Assembly (NCBI RefSeq): GCF_027942865.1
Contig: NC_134509.1
Location: forward strand, 21,314,697-21,378,696
Length of the DNA stretch: 64,000 nt
Direction: 5' to 3'
Source: Odontesthes bonariensis
Lineage: Eukaryota; Chordata; Actinopteri; Atheriniformes; Atherinopsidae
The stretch's first letter is position 1. Each line of letters starts with the position of its first letter. Below are positions 59,843-64,000 of this stretch, in pieces. Made by a program: the position numbers and the translations under genes. Under the pieces are notes generated by a model. That model worked only from the letters and a program-made list of their open reading frames with translations. It was not told where the DNA came from and ran no database searches.

Positions 59843-60608
59843 TAGGGTGACCAGATTTGGGTTTCTGAAAAGGAGGACACTTTTTTTTTGGGGGGGGGGG
59901 GGGGGGGTAAAGCAAATTAATTGACATCAAAAGCACCCCAAATTAATCAGCTGACACCATTGCACAGTACATAAAAGACACACTGCAAAAGAAGGGAATC
60001 TTTTCTAAATGCATTGCATTTACTGGAGATAATTGCAATACAAATTTTAGAGGACTCCGGCGTAATGAGGAAGGAAAAAATGTTTTTGCAAATTTAAAGA
60101 AGTCCTGCAGAACACCGCTCTCATTGGTGTTGGCTGTCCAGCTCATATCCTGAACAATTGTGTTCACCATAGGTGCCTGCCTTACACGTCAAGCACTCTG
60201 CCTCATACGGATCACGACCCTGGCGAAAGCACGGGAATTTTTTCTTTAACTCCTCCGTAAATGTGCACTTTCGTTTCGGCATTGCCGTAGAACCGGCGGA
60301 CACACGTGCGTGTGCTTTCGTGCTACACACTCGGGGGTAGACTGACAAGCAACACACCCTTTCTTCACACAGTGCAAAAGACTAGATTTGAGGAGAAGGG
60401 CGTGACTAATGTGCGATAGGCTACAGAGAAATCTGGAATGGAGTGGAACGGAGTGGCAATTCTATTGACAATGCACTGTACATGTAGGTGTATTTATTTT
60501 TGAGCCAGTCGAACAAAATCCCGGACGATTTTGAAATTCCCCCCGGACATTTTTTTAGGTCTCAAAAGTAGGACATGTCCGGGAAAAAGAGGACGTCTGG
60601 TCACCCTA
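59843..60608. mobile_element. Rearranged hAT element with exact 8-bp target duplication
   Basis: The ends TAGGGTGACCAGA and TCTGGTCACCCTA are inverted copies; both flanks read GGATGTGG (59835-59842 and 60609-60616). Plus strand 60020-60170 encodes pieces of a hAT transposase core (CIAFTGDNCNTNF, then after a frameshift LIGVGCPAHILNNCVH). Minus strand 60290-60175 encodes the N-terminus (MPKRKCTFTEELKKKFPCF, then GRDPYEAECLTCKAGTY). The two pieces meet head to head near 60172. A run of 18 G lies at 59890-59907. It is nonfunctional. Confidence 0.85.
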
Positions 60609-60744
60609 GGATGTGGGTTTGTAAATGCAAAATCCTGCAGTCAACATTTTAACAAAGGACAAATCAGGTCATGTAAAACTAACGCTTCAATCACTGCAGT
60701 TATTCAACATGTTTTTAATTTATTTGTGGGGGTGAGGAAATGTT

Positions 60745-60890
60745 GTTGGGGTGCCTGTAGCTCCGCCGTCTGCCAAACAGAAGTTCGATGGTTTGAACCC
60801 CGACTTCCACCGGTCCGCATGTCCAGTGTTTGGGCAAGTGTTAAAGCGCTTAAAGAAAAGTGCTATATACATACAGTCCGTTTATCACTT
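60745..60890 (+). mobile_element. SINE fragment
   Basis: A tRNA-like head (GTGCCTGTAGCTC, then GATGGTTTGAACCCCGAC) is followed by GTCCGCATGTC and the tail AGTGCTATATACATACAGTCC, as in a common fish SINE with a TATAAATACAGTCCATTTA tail. Confidence 0.7.
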
Positions 60891-60894
60891 TAAA

Positions 60895-61789
60895 TCATGT
60901 GCTGAGTGACAAGAGACTGCTGAGTTTAGACAGCTGGAAGCTTATTCTCTGACATCCACAGTCCAATCACTGATAGCAAACTAGCATGATTAGCTCAAAG
61001 AGTTGAGATTATCAGACAGCCTGCAGGATACAGTGTGGTACCATCTCTATGTGTTGTCATGGTGACACGTTTGCCGTTTAGGAGGTAGAGGTAAGTTTTA
61101 GGCCTCAGACCGCTGATGATGAACCCACTTCTACACGCAGTAGGACAGGCTTTAAGTACGATTTTTCAAGGTAAAAGCCATCGTCTGAAAGTTATCAGCA
61201 GCTTAGTGCTAACTCTTAAACACAGTTTTTTCTATGTGCTTCCACCTTATTCAGTTTTGCTCAAACACACACACACATTAATCCAAACTATCTAGCTTCA
61301 AACGCAAACTTCCTCCTAATTCTTTGCAAAACATAGACAAAAAAAAAGAGAAGAACATCAAAGATGAGCACTTCAGCAATCAGCTATCACTCAATTAGCG
61401 CTCCAGAAGCAGCGCGTGGAGGGTTTATGAAAAGTCTTTGAAAAATGATACTTTTCCCTTTATCATTTCATCTCATTGCGAAACAATTTCTTCCTATTAT
61501 CCTCACAGCAGGGAGTCCACTGTCCTGTAAAGGTGTAGCGTGACGCTTCATAGCCACAGAAGAGACGGCTCTTTCATTCTTTGCACCTTGCGCCCCGGAT
61601 ACATTAAACAAAATCAAAGACGACATTTACATACCATTTGGGTTTAATGTTTGAGGAGCTGCGACAGAAACAGTGTTCTTCCTGTGTGAAAGGAGTGTTT
61701 TGACTTGCTGAAGTTTTTCAGAAAAGGACAGGACTGATGGATGATGGAGGAGGGCAGATTTCTTCTCACACTTCTCCTTCTTAACCAAC
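60895..61789. other. No gene recognised
   Basis: Short frames only; no supported feature. Confidence 0.5.
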
Positions 61790-61793
61790 TTAA

Positions 61794-62606
61794 AGGGGAA
61801 GTTTTTTTTTTTAGTTTTTTTTAAACCTGGACCTTATTTCTGGCATAAAATACCTTCATCTACTCACGATAACAGTTTGGTGAAAGTCGGTGTCCTTCGG
61901 AAGATTTTTAGATCACTGGAGATCCGCGTATATCCATATAACAGGAGAGAACAGGGCAGAGACAATACAGCCTCTAAATAAGGCATTATCTGTCTTTATT
62001 TCACCAATACTTTAAGACCAATTAATTAATGAACACGTACTATTGCACTGTTAGCTCAGAGCTGCCATGTTGTTGTTATTGAGGGCTTATAGGAATCTTT
62101 CTACACACGTGTCTAGTGGGATGACGTCATCGACGCGCGCCGTTGCAGCACAGCTTATTCACTCCATCGTACTCAAAGTCGTCGTCCACGTCGTCAAAAT
62201 CTGATAAATATTCTGCCATGTTGTACAAAACCAGCAGTAGAAAACTCGTTGTGAAGTTAGCCAAGCTGTGCTGCAGCGGCGCGCGTCGATGACGTCATCT
62301 CAGTAGACGCGTGTGTAGAAAGCCCCCGATAACAACAAAACGGCAGCTCAGAGCTAACAGTGCAATAGTACGCGTTCATTCATTAATTCGTTTTAAAGTA
62401 TTGGTGAAATTAAGACAGATAATGCCTTATTTAGAGGCTGTATTGTCTCTGCCCTGTTCTCTCCTGTTATATGGATATACGCGGATCTCCAGTGATCTAA
62501 ATATCTTCCGAAGGACGCCGACTTTCACCAAACTGTTATCGGTGAGTAGATGAACGTATTTTATGCCAGAAATAATGTCCAGGTTTAAAAAAACCTAACT
62601 TCTCCT
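61794..62606. mobile_element. Long foldback TTAA MITE (813 bp) with transposase-like remnant
   Basis: TTAA (61790-61793) is followed by AGGGGAAGTT, and the right end AACTTCTCCT precedes TTAA (62607-62610). The arms, about 61794-62155 and 62261-62606, are complementary over most of their length. Each arm's inner end carries the CRE consensus TGACGTCA beside GCGCGC. In the loop the minus strand has an ATG at 62219 opening an acidic frame (MAEYLSDFDDVDDDFEYDG) that runs about 30 codons into the arm. It may be the surviving N-terminus of the parent transposase. Confidence 0.85.
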
Positions 62607-62619
62607 TTAAGAACTTGTA

Positions 62620-64000
62620 AGAAATCAATCAGAAAAGCTTGTTCTGCAGTTGCTGTCTGTGAGGCAGTCTGAAAATAATATACTTGGTGTGCCAACATAC
62701 ACATTAGCTGTTATCTTTTTCTGATTAATATGAGATAACATTAGAGATATCAGGATTCCTAAGTGAGATTAAACACATTTTATTTCATTTATCTGCTTTG
62801 CCTGTTTGTATTTCACTTAAATAAGTGCTTGTGATTCGCCTGCCTCGGTGTCGCTTCATATCACCGAGCACCTGGTGTTGGTCTTCATCAAACACTTTTC
62901 ATGGCTCATTCTGATCACATACATCTAACGGCTGAAGATCTCCATGTTTCCTAATAAATCATTACTCGTCTCAGGAGATGCGCTCACTCTGCATTAGGCG
63001 CCTCTCCTCTGCGGTTTGGTGTTATTGTAAAGGACGTCATTTATGAGCTGGTGCAGAACATTCCCCATGCGGAGCGTTCCGTTAGACTTTGATGGAACCG
63101 GCTGTTTGCGGATGGACGTTGGAAAGCAGACAGCTGCACAGGAGTTCAGTCTTGCGTTTACTGTCTATAAACAGTTGGCTATGGGGGTGCCGCAGTGTCT
63201 CCTTTTACCTGATCGATGAGGTGGTGAAACTGCTCCCTTATTATATACAGTACATAACATGCTTCTTGTTGAATAAAGGAAAAGTGTTTGAAGATGCTGC
63301 TCTTTTTTTGGGTTATATTTCTGAAATGTGGTTACTGATCTGATGAACCTGTTTGTTTCTCTGTTTCTCTGGTTGTTGCTGCCTCTTTTTCTCTCCTGAC
63401 CCCCCCCCTAAACTACACAGGCTGAAGTAGACGGTTGCCTGAGTCAGACTCCGCTGGACGTTTCGTCCTATTAAAAGGTTTTATCTCCACTGTCACAGAG
63501 TGCTTGACTCGCGGAAATTGTTGGCTTTCTTTTTAGAAAAAAGAAGCCTTGAGATAACTTTCTGTTGCAGCTAAATAAAACTGAGCTGAATGTAAGCTGC
63601 ACAGCGGTGTGGTGATTAGCTCTGGGTTTCGAAGAGGTATGTTACACATAAAAGAATAAGTAAGGCGAGGAAGTAAAGAAGTATTAGTATTAGTGAGATG
63701 TTGAATCATTTAAACATTTGTTGATATAAAATAACTATTTGGTGGAGCTATTCACAACTGATAAATATCTTAAACGTTCTGTAACCTGTTGGAAAAACCT
63801 GTTGTTCCATAAGTAACCTGTGGAGAGAAAAAATGTAAAAACATTTAGAAAATATTATTTTTATTTCATGGAGTATTATTTTAATGCAATTCTAAAGCAC
63901 AATCTTTATTTTATTCTGTATTTAATTTATTCATTTGGGTTATCCCAGAGGTCAGCTTCCAGTCAAGTAGTGGTTCTGTGAGGAGGAAGCGATTTCATTC
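62620..64000. other. No gene recognised
   Basis: Short frames only. A frame at 63089-63343 shows no domain. It may be intron or flank of a gene beyond the window. Confidence 0.45.

Noticed and set aside
1..64000. CRISPR arrays, rRNA, functional tRNA genes, bacterial operons
   Set aside because: None seen; tRNA-like words occur only inside SINE-type repeats.

Overview
The window looks like nuclear DNA from a ray-finned fish, probably a teleost. The basis is three spliced perforin-1-like genes, an intronless MYADM-type membrane gene, and a repeat load typical of teleosts: Tc1, hAT, Harbinger, TTAA-flanked foldback MITEs, CR1/L2/Rex1-type and L1/Tx1-type LINEs, a Penelope-like element and tRNA-type SINEs. 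I see no bacterial features, CRISPR array, rRNA or functional tRNA gene.

Layout. 1-9.8 kb has no recognised gene, only relics (48-bp hAT remnant at 1642, TTAA MITE at 2098). A candidate spliced gene of unknown identity lies on the minus strand at 9.8-11.1 kb, next to a CpG-richer stretch. A broken LINE follows at 11.8-12.7 kb, then the MYADM-like gene (minus, 14162-15055). 16-21.7 kb holds an orphan TATA promoter, a SINE-like repeat, a foldback hAT MITE, a broken Harbinger element and a LINE split by a MITE. Perforin A (plus) occupies 22.2-24.5 kb. 25-35 kb is a nested transposon field: two L1/Tx1 fragments with intact target duplications, several hATs and a general fish repeat. Perforin B (minus) occupies 35.4-37.6 kb. 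A deleted Tc1, a second copy of the orphan promoter (39.7 kb), a Penelope-like element and a SINE lead to perforin C (plus, 44.1-46.3 kb). 46.3-64 kb has no recognised gene, apart from one possible minus-strand exon at 49.1 kb, and carries two long foldback MITEs, a LINE tail, a rearranged hAT and a SINE fragment.

The perforins share one architecture: a short noncoding first exon, a 3' splice site directly before the ATG, a coding exon of 524-536 nt, a short phase-2 intron, and a last exon with the rest of MACPF, a cysteine-rich EGF-like segment and a calcium-binding C2 domain. All three frames are open and all C2 aspartates are kept, so all three look functional. A 204-nt block across the EGF-like/C2 junction is almost identical in the three genes although flanking coding sequence has diverged, which suggests gene conversion. 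The two orphan promoter copies, both pointing the same way upstream of perforins A and C, suggest an old segmental duplication that once included another TATA-driven gene. No wholly new system can be claimed from sequence alone. The most unusual items are the duplicated orphan promoter, the perforin conversion block, the Penelope element with an inverted 5' arm and exact target duplication, and the TTAA MITE that keeps a transposase-like N-terminus and two CRE sites.
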